Part shown: in pieces, positions 48,801-60,400 of the stretch
Position numbering within the stretch: position 1 is the first letter of the stretch
Layout: each line of letters opens with the position of its first letter
Assembly (NCBI RefSeq): GCF_000003855.2
Contig: NW_003101673.1
Location: 134,734 to 198,733 of the forward strand
DNA: 64,000 nt
Source of the DNA: Blastomyces gilchristii SLH14081
Lineage: Eukaryota > Ascomycota > Eurotiomycetes > Onygenales > Ajellomycetaceae
Direction: 5' to 3'
Notes under the pieces: model-generated
What the model was told of the DNA's origin: nothing
Seen by the model: the letters and a program-made list of their open reading frames with translations, nothing else
Databases searched by the model: none
Program-made: the position numbers and the translations under genes

Positions 48801-49517
48801 GAGGTTCAAAATCACATTGACAAACCGGCGAAAACGATGGGAGAATTTCCGCTCTCTCATCACTGCCCAAGCAAAACTCCAATTTACATATCTGCTGAGC
48901 GAGCGAAGTTTCCGCGGCCAGATTCTATCAGATCACACGAAGAAATTGCTTGATATCCAGATCGAGCCGGACATCACCAAGGACAGTGCCAGAGGGAGAA
49001 ATGCTAAAACTCTATCCGGAGGGGAGAAGTCGTTCTCGCAAATATGCCTTTTGCTATCGCTCTGGGAGGCTATGGGGTCACCGATCCGCTGCTTGGATGA
49101 ATTGTACGTGGACGTGGTTGACCGGTACCTCTCCCACTATACTATATTTTCGTTTTATATTAATTTTTTATTTCCCCTCCTAATAGTGACGTATACATGG
49201 ACCATATTAACCGGCGAATGAGTATTGAAATGCTGGTAAGTTTCCCGCCCATGCTCCACGGTCCTCACGGGACTTACTATTTATCGTAATAGATGATCGC
49301 CGCAAGACGGTCCGTTGGGCGGCAGTTTATTTTCATTACGCCCGGCGCACGGCATGAAATCCAGCCCGCGCCAGACGTTAGAGTCAAAGAGTACGTTATT
49401 TCTTACCCCGTGTTTTCGGCACTACGACACTACGATGTAGGAGCTAACTCCAGATCTCTTTTCTTATCTAGGCTCGCTGAACCGGAACGAGGCCAAACGA
49501 CACTGTCGTTTGCATGA
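45073..49517 (+). CDS. smc6: Structural maintenance of chromosomes protein 6 (Smc6), SMC5/6 complex ATPase
   Basis: Thirteen exons: 45,073-45,153, 45,260-45,771, 45,920-46,439, 46,505-46,732, 46,788-47,350, 47,418-47,514, 47,585-47,850, 47,918-48,574, 48,640-48,739, 48,802-49,103, 49,187-49,235, 49,293-49,390 and 49,472-49,517; 1,172 residues. Smc6 pairs with Smc5 and Nse proteins in the nucleus for recombination repair and replication-fork handling. The acidic Ser/Asp-rich N-terminus is followed by Walker A GKNGSGKS (159-166). 'NPMNVLSQDMARQFL' is diagnostic for Smc6 over Smc5. Long coiled coils flank a hinge ('RKPVGPLGSHIRL … ANLAGFVV'). 'FCIDRRDRRRGIHLSFSRTGEPTQSP' is also typical. The signature LSGGEKS (1,079-1,085) and Walker B 'IRCLDEFDVYMD' (Asp1107, Glu1108) are intact. 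Intron 2 begins with 11 C and 30 T. The exon 3/4 junction is uncertain (GTTCGT at 46,440 or GTAAAT at 46,444 with acceptor 46,511). Confidence 0.95.
45772..45919 (+). repeat. smc6 intron 2 with a C11-T30 polypyrimidine run
   Basis: The intron has a GTATGT donor and a TTTGCAG acceptor. Immediately after the donor lie 11 C (45,780-45,790) and 30 T (45,791-45,820). The run is at the donor side, not next to the acceptor where a functional polypyrimidine tract would sit. Confidence 0.85.
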
Positions 49518-50203
49518 GATTTATCTAGAACTCCATTCCGTAATATAATTTTTTTTTTCTTATATTATTATTGCATTGGGGCGGGAGGTTTGATTGATAG
49601 CGACCCTCAATTTTAACTTCAATTTTATTTTCTGATACATGTTTTGTTTACCTTTGCACTCTACCCATTTTCATTCCATTTTTATTACTCTCGCGGAATT
49701 TCTCTGCATATACTCCGGATGTATCGACTAGTTTTAAATTTCTTGATTACTACTCCGTACTCTTCGGATGCCTTGTGGTAGCTTGATCCCTCCCCAATCT
49801 ACACCAAACGAATCAGTTGCATGGTGATGCACGGCACCTCAGAGCCTCTTGGGGACCGGATTCCTGGCTGCTTCTACGATTGATTATTAGCCTACCGCCC
49901 TGGCTCACCTGTCTTCAAGTACCTTCACCCCATCTTCACCCGGAGCTCACCCTGCTCCAGTAAGCATGCAACCGCCGCACCATTCTTTGCTGGCCCCTCC
50001 AGTATTTGATGGCCACCATTTCCCTGGCCGCCAGAATGAGTTTGCAATGCCTGATCCTCAAACTGTCCACTCACCTCTCCTTCACTTCCCCCCATTGAAC
50101 TCGACAGGGGCGCCCATTTTGGCTCCCACTTTCCCACTTTCCCACCTGATATTCGAGCAGTGTGGCCTTCTCAGCTCACAACTGTCTACATTAATCTTGC
50201 ACC
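49518..50203. other. Intergenic region downstream of smc6
   Basis: smc6 3' UTR followed by GC-balanced sequence. It contains TACTCCGTAC at 49,751-49,760. A plus-strand frame at 49,966-50,214 is open, but its Pro/His-rich protein has no family resemblance and no start context. It might be upstream debris of the DUF3435 relic. Confidence 0.5.
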
Positions 50204-51945
50204 ATGACCACTGAGAGGGTGAGAGTGCAACACCTGTATAATTGCTGCCAGAACTTCAAGGCCAAGCTAATCAGTGTCTACAAGATACTTCTACAACAGC
50301 ATGAAGCCACCGGCCGGACGCCTCCAGATGACTCAGACAATTACAAGAGGAGCAAAGCAACAGTGCAGCAGCAGCTTGACGGGTTTGGCTCTACTCTCTG
50401 ATAAAATCATACTTGCGCATGCTGACTAGCGGCAGGCTGTGTGCTTCGAGCTTGAGACCACGCAGGATAAATTCCTTGAGGCCTTGACCTCCTCTAGTGT
50501 CAAGGTGTATTTTGACTATTCGAAAGAACCCACAATGAGAGTATCAAGCCCGCATCTTCTCTTAATAATTACTGGCGAGTCTTCAAGTCCCTCTACACCA
50601 AGAAGACCGACAAGACGCTGGACGAGTCGGAGTCGACTGCACGGGACTGCCGGCGGGTATGCTCAACTCCTGCAAGCGAAGATTCAACAAAGCTAACCAC
50701 GGTCATTGGACAGTACAAGAATGTCGTCATCAAGCGATGGGGCCTTCGGAGACTCCCAAAGCATAAGCCCTCGGGCACAAAAGATGACGTGTATCGTGTC
50801 CTCCGGTTCCACTGGGAGCGCTCTCTACAAAGATCTATGCTGATGAGAAGCAGCGTGTCTATGTCGCGGCTGGTATACTCATGTCCTTTATCTCCGGATC
50901 TCGGTTGGTGTCGCTTTTGACACGCGAGTGAAGAACAAAGAGGATGTACCGGAGAAGTTGACCAGCAAAGCATCGGGAAGCTTGCTTTCCGTCAATCAAG
51001 CTTTCTCTGAATCAGCGCCCTAAACAGCATATAGGACCTGGGAAACGGAAGCGGCTTCCTTTGAATGACGATAGGGGGCTCCTGGTGTCAAAGCGAGCTA
51101 AGTCAGCTACCAGCCGAAGAGCATCGGCTGCTGTTCAGGAGACATCCTCGCCCGATCAAACTAATCTTTCAGATGTGAACATGAGCGACTCTTCCCATGA
51201 TGGCCTAGAAGATGCTTCTGAACATTCTCCCTTGACAAAGGAGAGTGACATTGACAATGATACTGGCGACGAAGATGATGAAGATGAAGATGAAGACGAT
51301 ATTAGCTTCGCAGACAGTGGATATGACAGTGTTAGCCCCACAAACAAGCCCGATGGGGATTTCATCGAGGATGTGACAGATGATGAGTATGATGCGGGCC
51401 CTGAAGAGACAGGGGCCCTGCTCTGGAGGCATATTTCGTTTCACATCATCCGCTATTCACAGCCGGGGCGGCCAAACTTGCTCCTTGCCCAAATCACGCT
51501 TCTTCACACGAAAGGCTAGCACAAAAAGCCAAGAGTATAGGTCAACTTCCAATACTTTGCCGCCTAGGTCCGAAAACTGATGTCTGCTTGGAAAACCTTT
51601 GTCATTACTCACAGTCGAGAGCCAATCCTTGACCTCCTTGGACATCTTCTCTCCATGACTATTGATGAACGAATCTTCACTGCCGGATTCTAGCGGCTGG
51701 CGGATATCTATCCCACCGCACCGAGTTGGCAGGCAACTGAAAATCAAGAGAGAGCATTTGGACCAGCCGGTCTTTCGCCAACCCGCACATGACAAGGACG
51801 GACATGGAACATCTAAGGCGGTGCTACTCAAATCAGGTACATGGAATTGGTACCTCAGCGGACTAGGCAAGGCGATAGGCTTGAAGTACCCGCTGACGCA
51901 ATATGTTTGGCGGCGGTCCCTGATCAACGCAATCAACAGTAAGTC
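50204..51945 (+). pseudogene. Broken FluG/DUF3435 tyrosine-recombinase gene (Starship captain family)
   Basis: Frameshifted pieces line up in the order of fungal FluG/DUF3435 proteins. They are 'NNYWRVFKSLYTKKTDKTLDE' (50,564-50,626), a preserved 57-bp intron (50,657-50,713, GTATGC…GCTAAC…CAG), 'YKNVVIKRWGLRRLPKHKPSGTKDDVYRVLRFHWE' (50,714-50,818) and 'KQRVYVAAGILMSFISGSRLVSLL' (frame shifted, about 50,850-50,925; its Arg sits where the first catalytic Arg of the recombinase lies). An acidic insert leads to 'DAGPEETGALLWRHISFHIIR' (51,391-51,453). Then come 'FVITHSREPILDLLGHLLSMTIDERIF' (about 51,597-51,675) and 'YLSGLGKAIGLKYPLTQYVWRRSLINAIN' (about 51,850-51,938, the second conserved Arg region). 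It ends there without the C-terminal Tyr. Decay is by indels, not by RIP: base composition is normal. Several frameshifts and stops make it non-functional. Confidence 0.8.
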
Positions 51946-52826
51946 GTCACTCCTGATCATCTAAAGCTCCTAGCATATTGTGTTCCCTGTCCTTCGGGTA
52001 TTTTGCGCGAAGGAGTTTTGGCTGAGTGTGATGCATGACACAGATAAGGCGCCGTCATCTGCTTGCCACATCTCCAACAATGATAATTATAAAAATAATT
52101 GGTAGTTCCCTCAACTTAAATGCTGAACACTTCCTTTGTTTTTTAAGAGGTAGGGTAGGGTAGGGGGGTCCCCCAGAGCTGGTTAATCTAGCATTATCAG
52201 AAATGAAAAAGTGCCAGGCCGGCAAACCTTCATTAGATGCGCGTCCTCCAACTTCCATATATATCAACGGTCTCTTCAGTCACAAGCTTACAAAAAATCT
52301 GAACCATATAACACTATGCCAGCCATAATTCATTGTTATCAGTTGCGCTGGTGTTCAGGTGATCTGATAGGAATACCTGCCTAGACCATGTTTCAAGAGA
52401 AAACTCATCCACTGTTTGACTAGTTCAGTACTCCGTACTCTGTAGTTAGACAAAGAAATCGAAAAAGCGGCAGGAAAGAGTTGTTTCAAATACCTTTTGG
52501 GGATGATATTTGTAAAACCATCTAGATCCCACGCATGAATCCAATGACAAATAATGATGAGCTTATATACGAAAAATGGAGTAAATAAATAAGTTGGTAA
52601 GTTGGTACATAAACAAAAAAGAAATTGCAAAGAAATTGAGAGGATGAGAAAAGTGATAGGTAGGAGAAAAAATGAAATCGGGAAAGGCAGACAAGCAGGC
52701 AGTGAAATGCCTCGCCCATGACATATATTAAAGTTAGGGGGTAGAAAATGGTGTCTGTAAGAAGAAAAATGGCATGATATGATTATATATATATAGATGT
52801 TTATGATACCCTCTGCGCGGTTACCG
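51946..52826. other. Region between the DUF3435 relic and the glycosyltransferase-like gene
   Basis: No supported gene. It holds a G-rich run of GGTAGGGTAGGGTAGGGGGG (52,149-52,168) that could form a G-quadruplex and is followed by a C run, plus GTACTCCGTACTC near 52,428. The minus-strand 3' UTR of the next gene lies towards the right. A 3' part of the DUF3435 gene was looked for and not found. Confidence 0.5.
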
Positions 52827-53740
52827 CTAGTTTGGCTTATTTCGTGGTTTACATATGTATTCGTGCGCGTACTCGTTATACCTAGAGAGTAAATCCGTCG
52901 ATGGGACTCCGCCTTGGTGCATGAAATTGAAGTGAGCGGCGAGAGCTCTGCCTTCGATAAGTACGTCTGTGAATATGGTAGCAAATGTGATGCGTCAGTA
53001 GTTTCTCATCAATATTTCAATTTGCAAAGAGTGGAATAAAAGGGCGCTTGTCATAAAAAACTGACTACGAATCCCAAACGTGGCGCGGTGGGGATATAAA
53101 ATGGTACTCACGTCTCTGTAACTTCTTCGGCAAATCCAAAACAATCATATCCTCATCCCCCCTATTGTCCGGCCAATGCTCTACATCGGTATCTAGAATA
53201 TCATCTCCCAGAATCACGAGACAATTAATCCGAATCCGCTCCCCTTGCATATTCCACGGTGGTTGGAATTTATATAGATCTGTGGTATTTTTCTCTAGGT
53301 TCTCCAGTAGTGAGTAGTGTTGCTGCGCCGCAATCGCCCAGCTCTCATAAGTGGGACCCCAGAAGTCATAAGTCAACTTCGCGACTGGGGTGCGGTGGAG
53401 GGCCTTGTCGTCGTCGACACGGAGCCAGCGATGTGTACCCCCGGGCGGCGGGTCTTTATCCAGCGGCCACTCGAAGTTGCTTGCACCGGACCAGAAGGGG
53501 TGGCTGGAAGGGCGCCAGTTTTCGGAGCCACTGCGGTGCTTGCGAGTCGGATCTGATTCGAGCTCGGGGAAGTACGGGTGTAGAGCACCTTGATGAAAGT
53601 GAATGAAAGACAAGGGAGGGCTGTTGATGACGTTCGCGGAGACGGCGAAGCTGTCCGGGTATTTTAGTTTGGTCGTGACCATGTGTGCGATGGCATCGTC
53701 CGCGAGCCAAACCTGATGAATGAAGGTAAGTGATATTATT

Positions 53741-53785
<45 letters not shown>

Positions 53786-54583
53786 GGAACAACCCGACGC
53801 CTGTCCTTGTCAAAGACGGGAAACCAATAAATTTTCCGCGATAAAGATGGAGGAGTAGCGCATACAATATCATCATCAAGCTTGACGTAGATCGTACCCC
53901 GCTCCACCCGCCTCCAGAGTTTTGTATAGTCTGGCCATTGCACAGGTTTGTCCAAGGGAATTTTCTTATAGCGGGGGGACCTCGCAATTATCTCGTCGAG
54001 ATATTTGAGATCATCTTCATTTTTCGTGTTGGCGTACCACCACACCTCGTCCAACCATCCGCCATTTTCGATCAGATTCTTCTACTTAAACAGTCAGCGA
54101 TCATTTCATTCTTACTAATTTATATACCCTTTCTTATAGCAAAAAAAAATGGCACCCTCCGGTTTCTGTTGTGCGCACACAACCAGAGAACGTGGCCACG
54201 ACCCTACTAAGGAGCACCTATCTAAGATCGATAAAAAGAGAGGAAAGAGAGAGAAAGAAAAAAAAAAAAAAAAAACCAACCTCAACATAGCAATTCATCG
54301 ACTCGACTCGATCCCGCCTCCCGAAGAATACCATGCCTGTAATAGTGACATGTGTAGGTTTAACAAGCTCCTCGGTTTGCTTTTGTTTCGGTTGCTCTAC
54401 TGGCTTCGGTTGCTCTTCTGGCTTCGGTTGCTGTATCGGCTGTCCCTGACGGTTGCTATCATCGTGCTTGGATCTCCACGGGTGGTGATCCAACGACTGT
54501 GAGAACTTGATCAGACATAGTAAAACGGCGATGGCAACAAAGACGAGAACAGCAGGCCTCCGTATTGACTGTGATGAGAGCAT
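52827..54583 (-). CDS. Type II membrane, glycosyltransferase-like protein (DxD-bearing)
   Basis: Minus-strand gene of four exons: 54,583-54,281, 54,081-53,866, 53,712-53,112 and 52,966-52,827, giving 419 residues. The N-terminus is short and basic, followed by one hydrophobic anchor (residues about 10-31, 'PAVLVFVAIAVLLCLIKF') and a Pro/Gln/Lys stem ('PKPEEQPKPVEQPKQKQ'). A globular domain starts at 'THVTITGMVFFGRRDRVESMNCYVEKNLIENGGWLDEVWW'. 'YVKLDDDIVWLADDAIAHM' (Asp170-172) resembles the metal-binding DxD of nucleotide-sugar transferases. 'FAVSANVINSPPLSFIHFHQGA' and C-terminal 'GRALAAHFNFMHQGGVPSTDLLSRYNEYA' also look like this fungal family. Golgi lumenal topology is inferred. The introns contain poly-T runs of 18 and 42. 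The first donor, GTTGGT, is non-consensus, but the splice gives the expected CYVEKNL. Acceptor sugar and partner are unknown. Confidence 0.8.
53742..53783. repeat. A42 homopolymer (T42 in the sense strand) in intron 2 of the glycosyltransferase-like gene
   Basis: Forty-two consecutive A on the plus strand, within the intron 53,713-53,865. Any frame through it reads poly-Phe or poly-Lys and is not coding. Confidence 0.95.
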
Positions 54584-55984
54584 GGGTGTGGAAGTTTGGC
54601 TTGCGGCCCACCATGTGCTGTGGAAGCAGGTAAGGGGGGGGTAAGACCCTAAAAAAGGGGCAACAACCGAAGAGGAAGGACGAGTGTGGAAATGGTGGAG
54701 AAGAGCTTAATGCCAAGATAACTCACAGCCGAGAGGGTACATGTACAAGCTGGTGGTATACGGGGTACCATAATAATCAAGCAAGAGAGGGGGAATCAAA
54801 AAAAAAAAACGAGCATCAAGAGAAGAAACAAAAAGAGAGGGCGAAGATTGATCGGACGAACCGACATTATTCCGTCAAACTACCTGAGCAGGGCCGGATG
54901 AGGCTCAAGGAAAAAATCGCCCGGGGAGGTCTGACCGCCGCAAAGACGTGGCAGGATTTGGGAAACAAAAGACATCGATCGAGGCTGGAGGGCCGAATCA
55001 GAAACAAATTCCAGCCAAAAAAAAGTTAATTTGCTTCTTGGTTTCAAGTAGCTCGTTACTTCCGTCCACTTATAAGTTTTAAAGGGCCAGTGGACTCTAG
55101 CTATAATTATCCCCGTCAGAAGTTTATTAGTTCGACTAGCAGCGTCAAATTCCACATGGTGCGTTTTCAGCTTCACCTAAACCTAGCATTCGGTCCTTTA
55201 CGCGTACTGCGTACGGTACGCAGTAGTATGTATGGAACAACTCACTGGCTCCTGCTCTAATGTTCTGAATTTTGGTCATGACTCTGCTGACAGAATCGGA
55301 CAGACCATCCATGTCGTTATTGATGGTTTCAGTGGGAGTGCGGAATAGGTCCAATCGCCATCTTCAACCTCAAATACAATACGGAGAGTAACTGTGCGGG
55401 CAAATGTTGGGTTTCCCACCAAAGGAACTGACTGGCAAGAGGACGGACACCGCTGGGAACTTTGGTCAGTCAGTTGGTTTCTTTCACCCTAAGTAAGTTA
55501 AGCATTTAGCAAGAATTGAGGAAGTACTGGCTGGCGTACCTTGGGGAAAAAAATAAAAAAAAAAAAAAAAAAAAAAATTTATCAGCGCGCCAAAATAGGA
55601 TAGATCAACGTAGACCTCAGCTAGGCATTAAAGCTGTCTCAGTCCAGTCCGGGACAAATCTTAAGAAAGCCACAGGCCAAAAAAAAGAATATAGGTGAGA
55701 TTCTTTTCAAAACGCCCCCAATAATAATGTCAAGGGGGGGGGCCGCCTCTTCTTTTCTCTTTGTACGGAGTACTCCGTAGTTCCAACATCTCCAGCTCTC
55801 CTCCCTTCCGTAGCGTCCGTAGCGTCCGTAGCGTAGCGTAACAGCGTAATAATAGTGTAACAGTGTAGACTAAGTCTAAGCCTGACCGAAGATACTTTTT
55901 TTGATAACTTTTGATACTTTTGATATGGGGAAAAGAAGGAAACAAAACACTTGGCTGAAACGGAGTGGGTCACGCACCAGTCAC
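54584..55984. other. Upstream region of the glycosyltransferase-like gene and island edge
   Basis: No supported gene. Contents seen: A-rich runs (54,800s; 23 A at 55,555-55,577), a perfect 21-bp hairpin with a one-base spacer (55,205-55,225), a 16-bp palindrome TACGGAGTACTCCGTA (55,764-55,779), and short tandem repeats of 'gtagcgtcc' (55,811-55,840). The small minus-strand frames at 54,880-55,354 have no family resemblance. Composition switches to the AT desert at about 55,985-56,030. Confidence 0.6.
55205..55225. repeat. Perfect short inverted repeat
   Basis: Arms TACTGCGTAC and GTACGCAGTA around a single G. It could extrude as a hairpin or bind a dimeric regulator of the gene at 54,583. 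No functional evidence. Confidence 0.8.
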
Positions 55985-55999
55985 ACTAGTCCTAATGTA

Positions 56000-57497
56000 G
56001 TTAGTTATATTACCACATACCCACATGCATGTAATCTGATTTATTAATATCTGTAATAATAAAATTCAATTTATATAGCTAAGAAGTGCCATCATGTTTT
56101 AATGAGTAATTATATTTAGCTTCAAATCACTCTGTATTTTATTTATATAAGATTGTCACATATTCTGAGTTGATTTCTCTTTTTTCTTAAATATCTCATT
56201 TTTAATATCTCATCTGTCAATTTTATATAATATCAAATACTGATATTATTATAAGAGCTTTTGTAATGACTTTTAAATCACTTTATTTTGACAAGTTAAA
56301 TGCTGAAATCATGAAAATCACTCAGATTTCAAAGAGTCAAATTAACTGTATATATAGATATGCAATTGAACACAGATTCAGTTCTGAACTGTTTTATATT
56401 ATATTTTATAATGAATAACTTTGAGATATTTCTGAATTTAACTGATCAACTCTGAGAAATGATAATATTAAAAATATTATATTTACAAAGATTTGATATA
56501 ATTAATATAAATGAGAAAAAATATATACTGATTTTATCAATAAATTCAGTAATAAAGAAATTGAAATGTTTTTTATAACTATATGAAGAATTCTTTACAA
56601 AGCAGATCTGTGAAAAAATCTATATAAAAGTCAGAACTTATTAAGAAAATATAGTTAAATCAACTTCAATTCTGTCTGAAATATAAGAATTAAATTTTGA
56701 AGAATTGAAAGAATATCATCTGATCAGATGAATTCTCTATTATTTTTCTTCATCAATAAAATGAATATAAAATATAATATACATTTCATAAAATTTATTC
56801 TCAAAGCTATATACATGATTAATGAAAGAGATCATTGTCAAGCTCTCAGCCGCGTCAAGGCCTTATTGCGGTTTCACACGGCTTATCAATTTCATACAGA
56901 TGATTTCATCTCATCTGAACTAGTTTTCAACCACTCTATAACATCATTTAAATATATTATAGAAAGATTCAATTGATGAATATGAGAATCTCACTTCTAT
57001 ACAAGATCAGCAGATTACTCTTTCTTAATAGTGAGATGCTGCTAAGATATCACTTCAGCTATTCTTACTTATGAAATGAGAGAAGAGTATCTGCTCATTA
57101 TCTATATAGAATAGCTAGATACTGACTCTCAATTAAAGTAGTTAGTAATTTGTTTTTTTTCTACTGAAAGATATATAAGAGTTACTGTGTATCTCATACA
57201 ATCTTCTTAGTATACTAAGTATTATATCTGTGATATTCTCACAGTAACTCTGTAGTCTATAAGCTCACTATTTAAGTAAGATAGTTAAGCTCACTTATAC
57301 AGCTTCTTAAACAACTATCTCTATATAATATCACTGACTAGTCACTGCTTCAGTTCTATTATATTACAATTTAAATTACTCAATCTGATTACAAGTTTGA
57401 ATTAATCAAGCTTTAACAAACTGATATAACTTCATATACTCACACTGAGACTGATCTGATCTCACTCTCTGAGAGAAACTTCACATTATTCTCTAGA
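56000..57497. other. AT-rich desert left of Gypsy-3
   Basis: Decayed sequence with one GC-richer patch at 56,845-56,885 ('cagccgcgtcaaggcc', 'ttgcggtttcacacggc') that retains CpG sites. The 5' LTR of Gypsy-3 should lie near 57,100-57,480, but I could not find its partner, so no boundary is given. A short plus-strand frame at 56,728-56,976 is not convincing. Confidence 0.5.
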
Positions 57498-60400
57498 GTG
57501 TATACATCTCTATCTCAGCAGAAATTCAAGATTTCTAAATCTGCTATATATTTTAATATGAGCTCTTCAACTGCTCTGCTACTACTGCAGCCTCTACACA
57601 CTTACATCTATTATGAGAATAGAGAGATTAAGATTAAAGATTCTTCAAGATACAAGAAAAACATATTATCTGAATTTCACAGCTTTACTCATATTCTTGA
57701 ACAGAAATTCTGTCTTAATCTGAGCCAGTATAATACTTATAAGATATAAGTAATATACACTGTCAATCTTCTTGAAGACATCTCTGTGACTACTTGAGTT
57801 ATTAAGAAGAGAGAGCTTGAGTGTATTAATACTATTATAACTTGAAAAGAATTTAAGAACTTTCTACTGAATCAAATTAAAGATTATTATAACTACAGCT
57901 TCACAGCAGTGCAGCAGTTTAACTCATTATATTAATAAAATAATAAGAATTCTTTCAATTTCAATGCAAGATTTGAAGAATATTGAGAGAAATTAACTGA
58001 TAATTTAAATCAATTAAAAATATAGCTTTATCTTATAAAGCTGACTTACAAGATGTGAATAATAATATCACAATATCAGAGTTTATTAATTAATTATACT
58101 GAGCTTGTCAATCTGACTTTCTGAATCTATTTGAATAATCAATTCTCTGAGAAAAAGATTAACAAGATCTCTTCTAAGTAATTAATAACAGAATCTAAAC
58201 AGTGTCATGACAGCTTCAGTGTGAAGAAAGTAAAGAAGAATTTCAAATATTCTGATTCTTCACTCACTGTGAAGAAATGCTAAAAAAGATTTAATAAAGA
58301 TCTCTATTTTAACTACAAAGCTGATAAACACTATATCAGTGATTATAAGAAGCTGAAGAAGAAAAGAAACTGAGAAGATATCTTCTTAAAGTTAACTTCT
58401 CTTCTAGCAAATATATTCATAGAAGATAAAGAAGAGAAAGAAATAAAGAATTAATAATTCTTATATCTCTGAGTTCATGTTATAATCACAATGTATACTC
58501 TGAATGAGAAGATATCAGTGAGATATCTACTTAACTTCAGAGTAAATACTAACTTCATATTCTATTTCTTTTCTTTGATGAAGAGTTGAAAGAAGATAGA
58601 TCTGTCAGATTATATGAAATTTACTGATGAAATAAAATATCACTGTTTTAACATAATTTAAGTGAAGTATGTGATCACAGACTTAGAAGAAATCTTTAAG
58701 AAAAGCAGTCTACTTCTTTATACAGTTAATATTATAGATGAGAACATTATTCTAGATCTCTTATAATTGAGAGAAAATAATTCTCTCATTAACTGAGTCA
58801 CTGAGATATGATGATACTATCTCACTAATAAAGAGACAGTGATAGAGAAATCTGAAGAGTTTCATTGAAAGAATCTTGAGAAAAAGATAGAGTTAATATA
58901 CTGCATAGCAGGTGATTAAGACTTAAGAACAGATGAAGAAGTCATCACTTTCACTGCAAGATTAGCAGCAGTATCTGTTATTAAAGATGAATATATACAA
59001 TATCTCTTTACAGATTATAAGAATGTCTTTTTGAAAAGAGAAGTAGTGAAGTTTCCTGATATCAAGATATAATATAAGATTTGTCTTGAAGACAGTGTAA
59101 CAGTGTTATACAGGTCTCTTTATAACTTATCTATAAAGAAATTAAATGTTCTGTGCAAATATCTTGAAGAAGCACAATCAAAGAACTGAATATACTTATT
59201 AAAGAGTTCAGTAGAGATATCTATACTCTTTGTATTTAAGAATAATGATAGACTATGTCTATGTGTAGACTACAGAGACCTCAATAAGATGATAATTAAG
59301 AATCACTATTCATTACTATTGATTGACAAGATGATTAATTAATTATCTTAAGTAAAGATATTCTCAAAGATTAATATACAGAATATCTATTATAGAATCA
59401 GAGTTAATAAAGATAACATTTGAAAAACAGCTTTTCATATTAAGTACAGTAATTTTAAATATCTTGTTTTATCTTTTGATCTTTGTAATGCTTCAGCCAT
59501 CTTTCAGATCTATATAAATGAGACACTGTAGAGCCTTATCAATGTCTTTTATATAGTATATCTGAATGACATTCTAATCTTCTCAAAATCAGAGAAAGAA
59601 CATGATACTCATGTTTGAGAAGTGTTAAGTCACTTGAAACAGTATTAACTTTATATAAATACTGAAAAATGCTCATTCTACATGCAGAAGATTAATTTCT
59701 TAGATTATATTATTGAAGTGAACAGCATTTCAATGAACAGAAGTCAGGTCTCTATCATTGAGAACTGATCAACACTGTGAATATACTATGAGATGCAGAT
59801 GTTTCTAGAATTTGTAAATTTCTACAGACAATTCATCTATATATATTCATGAATTACTGTCTCTCTTACAGATCTGTTAAAGAGAAGTGTGAAAGACAGA
59901 AAAATAGAACTATTTATTCTCACTCAAGACACTATACAGATATTTGTGAAATTGAAACAAGCTTTTACAGATGTCACAATGCTGAATCACTTTAACTCTG
60001 ACTTACTCAGTCAGTGTGAGACTGATGCATTCAGAAATAGAGTCTATGAAATCTTTTCACAGTTGACACTGAAGACCTTTCAATATTGAAAGAATCAGAG
60101 AATAATTATCTCTGAGAAAATAGACAATAAATTATCTATAAAAGAAGACTTTTTTACAGAGTCTATAAGACACTGTGAATGAAGATCAGTGATCTTCTTC
60201 TTCAAGAAGTTATCACTCACACAGAGAAGATATGATTAGACTGGCCGCTGAGACCATGAATTTCACATTTGATTTCATTTAGTCTGGTCTCATACATTTC
60301 TTGGCGTGAATCCTGCTGGGACTGGCTATTAAAAAAACATGTAAAGTGACTATATATCAGATCTTAAAATGAAACCATGACTTGAAAAAAATGAGAAAGT

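Noticed and set aside
49966..50214. Pro/His-rich plus-strand frame
   Set aside because: It might be an upstream part of the DUF3435 relic, but nothing in it matches the family and it has no intact continuation.
54880..55354. Two minus-strand frames upstream of the glycosyltransferase-like gene
   Set aside because: No family likeness, no splice partners, and they lie in promoter-like sequence with homopolymers.
57100..57480. Candidate 5' LTR of Gypsy-3
   Set aside because: Position and composition fit, but I could not find a matching direct repeat after 62,820, so no LTR is claimed.
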